Below, piece by piece: positions 52,020 through 53,554 of a DNA stretch of 53,554 nucleotides (position 1 is the first letter of the stretch; each line of letters opens with the position of its first letter). The stretch spans positions 1 to 53,554 of the forward strand of contig PMAT01000051.1 in the NCBI GenBank assembly GCA_003152695.1. Reading direction: 5' to 3'. A program made the position numbers and the translations under genes. Under the pieces are notes generated by a model. That model was not told the origin of the DNA and did no database searches. It was given only the letters and a program-made list of their open reading frames with translations. This DNA is from Acidobacteriaceae bacterium. GTDB taxonomy: Bacteria; Acidobacteriota; Terriglobia; Terriglobales; Acidobacteriaceae.

Positions 52020-53554
52020 TTACGGCGCAGTGGTTAAGGTTTGATCCGCCAGCGCCGCTATATTTTCTGCGGCGTCTACCGAAATCACTTGATAGTGGTA
52101 CAGAGTTGCGGGTAACAGCCCGATCAAGGTAACACTGTGACTCGTCACCAGCGATGGATTTAGTGACGAGGTCGAACCGTAACCCGACGTGATACCGTAC
52201 TTCACCTGGGTCGTGGCTGGCTCATAGGTGTTCCAAGTGATCGTCGCGCTGGTCGCAGCCGGAATGACCGTGACCCTGGTGTAGGCACCGCCTCCCATGA
52301 TCGGCGGCTCTGTGTCCGCATAAGGCCCACTGTACGGGTTGGCGCTGGGCATGACGGTTAGAACAGCATTAGGCTCGCTGCGTAGCCGCACATAATCAAA
52401 TGTCCATTGGTATATCTGGCTGTACTCCTTGCCACTCCAACCGGGGCTACCCAGGGGATCAAGCACATGTTGAAAAGCTAGATCTCCCCGACTCAGAGCG
52501 TTGGCGTCACCGGTCTTGCTCCAGTACCAAGCATAGGCGGTTGCTACCAGGCCATTCAAATCGGTCCAATCGATACTGTCGTTGCCTCCATGATAGAAGT
52601 CGTTACTGGGCAAGGAGGTGTTGTCGTAGGCAAACGAGAAATGGGTCGGGTTCCAGATTGTCCACAACGCATCCAGCGCTTGCTTGATCGCCACCGGAAT
52701 CCGGTTGTCCACTACGCCTCGGGAAGCGTTCCACTCATAGTAGTTAATGAGTGTCTGCATGGCGATTCCAACCATGAACGGGTGCACGGTATTGACGCCG
52801 CCGCCGTTGGCTACCTGGTCAAGGTCTCCCAACAACTTGTTGATCCCAATGTCCGTCAAAGGGCTGTGCGGATTGCCCAACATTTCCGATGCGATGCGGT
52901 TGTTGTTCATGTAGGAAGTTTCGCGGATAAGGTACCAATCCACCCAACCGCCATAGTTGGAACCGGAACCGCTGTTGGCCATTAGGAGCACAGCGTTTTT
53001 CATGTCCCCATTTCTGGTCCTGAAGTAGTTCATCGCCATGCCATAGGCAAACTGGCTATAGAGGGCAAATGCTCCATTATTGTGAAGGGCATACTGGCCA
53101 TATGGGTCGAGGTCGGTCAGGGCGCAGTGTTGCCACAAGGCGTGATTCGGCTGGCCTAGTTGGTTGGCTGTGTAGTCGTCTACCTGTTGGTATACTCGCC
53201 CTCCGTCATAGAACCAAGTCTCCTCTTGCCAACCCCAGCCCGTCAGAAATACGCCGGCTGCATTTCTGGAGTCGCGTGAGATGCCATTATGGTCGTCGCA
53301 CCATTTGTGGCCGAGGGTGACCATCTGCGTCTCCCAGTTGGCCCTGCCGGGAATCGGCGGGAATGCCGTGGGAGGGGTCGCGCCGAATGTGGGAGCAGCG
53401 ACGACATTGAACTGGTAGGTTCCGGTCGTAGGCACTACGCCGTTGATGTAGGTGAACGTCACCTGATAGGGGCCTGGAACGGTGTTGGCCGAGCTGCGTA
53501 GCCGGAAGTTTGCACCCGGCATCACATTGTGGCTGGTCACTGCTGTCCGGTTAA
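52020..53554 (-). CDS. Secreted alpha-toroid plus FN3 protein, partial
   Basis: The frame is open to the right edge, so the N-terminus and signal peptide are outside the window. Visible: the end of a beta-rich domain (PYQVTFTYINGVVPTTGTYQ), a helical domain with GWGWQEETWFYDGGRVYQQ, NNGAFALYSQFAYGMAMNYF and LNGLVATAYAWYWSKTGD to YSQIYQWTFDYVRLR, and a C-terminal FN3 domain (ATITWNTYEPATTQVKYGI, GLLPATLYHYQVISVDAAEN). It is homologous along this length to the gene at 31098-33914. Probably a secreted enzyme or matrix protein for the polysaccharide. Confidence 0.7.
   Translation of the reverse strand, partial: NRTAVTSHNVMPGANFRLRSSANTVPGPYQVTFTYINGVVPTTGTYQFNVVAAPTFGATPPTAFPPIPGRANWETQMVTLGHKWCDDHNGISRDSRNAAGVFLTGWGWQEETWFYDGGRVYQQVDDYTANQLGQPNHALWQHCALTDLDPYGQYALHNNGAFALYSQFAYGMAMNYFRTRNGDMKNAVLLMANSGSGSNYGGWVDWYLIRETSYMNNNRIASEMLGNPHSPLTDIGINKLLGDLDQVANGGGVNTVHPFMVGIAMQTLINYYEWNASRGVVDNRIPVAIKQALDALWTIWNPTHFSFAYDNTSLPSNDFYHGGNDSIDWTDLNGLVATAYAWYWSKTGDANALSRGDLAFQHVLDPLGSPGWSGKEYSQIYQWTFDYVRLRSEPNAVLTVMPSANPYSGPYADTEPPIMGGGAYTRVTVIPAATSATITWNTYEPATTQVKYGITSGYGSTSSLNPSLVTSHSVTLIGLLPATLYHYQVISVDAAENIAALADQTLTTAP

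Noticed and set aside
51736-52044. Plus-strand frame of 102 codons upstream of the E1 gene
   Set aside because: No ribosome-binding site, no likeness, and it runs into the end of the secreted-protein gene.
1-53554. tRNA or rRNA genes
   Set aside because: I looked for tRNA T-loop and acceptor patterns and rRNA stretches in the gaps and saw none; short genes could be missed without a covariance search.

Overview
The window is high-GC bacterial chromosome, dense with genes, with several blocks that share only a few bases between genes. The mix (divergent membrane pyrophosphatase, EcsC, RNase J, tandem TMTC-like membrane TPR proteins, FkbH/ACP pair, a glycan locus rich in glycosyltransferases) fits a soil Acidobacteriota genome. 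That assignment is an inference from gene content and protein flavour, not from a marker gene.

Left part (1-16.8 kb, mostly + strand) is housekeeping: the 3' part of a membrane pyrophosphatase, dapD, a dicarboxylate/acidic amino acid symporter, EcsC (minus), then a run of RNase J, alpha/beta hydrolase, threonine dehydratase, an exported SH3/TPR protein and uppP. A small minus-strand accessory island (10.9-12.6 kb) carries three little-known genes, one with a HEPN-like R-x6-H motif. It is followed by ftsK, pgsA and an AMMECR1-type gene. Behind AMMECR1 lies a cluster of palindromic AATACTTTG/CAAAGTATT elements and then a frameshifted second copy of the AMMECR1 3' end.

Middle part (17.5-34 kb): two tandem paralogous polytopic TPR proteins (minus), a compact fkbH-ACP-VOC operon (plus), three large exported proteins of the envelope or matrix type, and a polytopic GT-C-like protein.

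Right part (34-53.5 kb) is an exopolysaccharide locus assembled in blocks of alternating strand: several GT4 and one GT2 glycosyltransferases, a Wzy/O-antigen-ligase-like polymerase, a Wzx-like flippase, two nucleotide-sugar epimerase/dehydratase-type proteins (one a UDP-sulfoquinovose synthase), a methyltransferase, hexapeptide acyltransferases and a NodB/DUF3473-type deacetylase. The most striking unit is a coupled three-gene operon at 47.6-51.6 kb. It holds a fused alpha-beta E1 component of a 2-oxoacid dehydrogenase, then a hybrid protein with an E2-style lipoyl domain and E3-binding-like segment whose usual catalytic domain is replaced by a left-handed beta-helix (hexapeptide) O/N-acyltransferase, then the polysaccharide deacetylase. 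I infer a CoA-independent route in which acyl groups made by oxidative decarboxylation are passed from lipoyl-lysine directly to a sugar of the polysaccharide. A secreted alpha-toroid plus FN3 protein sits at each side of the locus (one complete, one running off the right edge).
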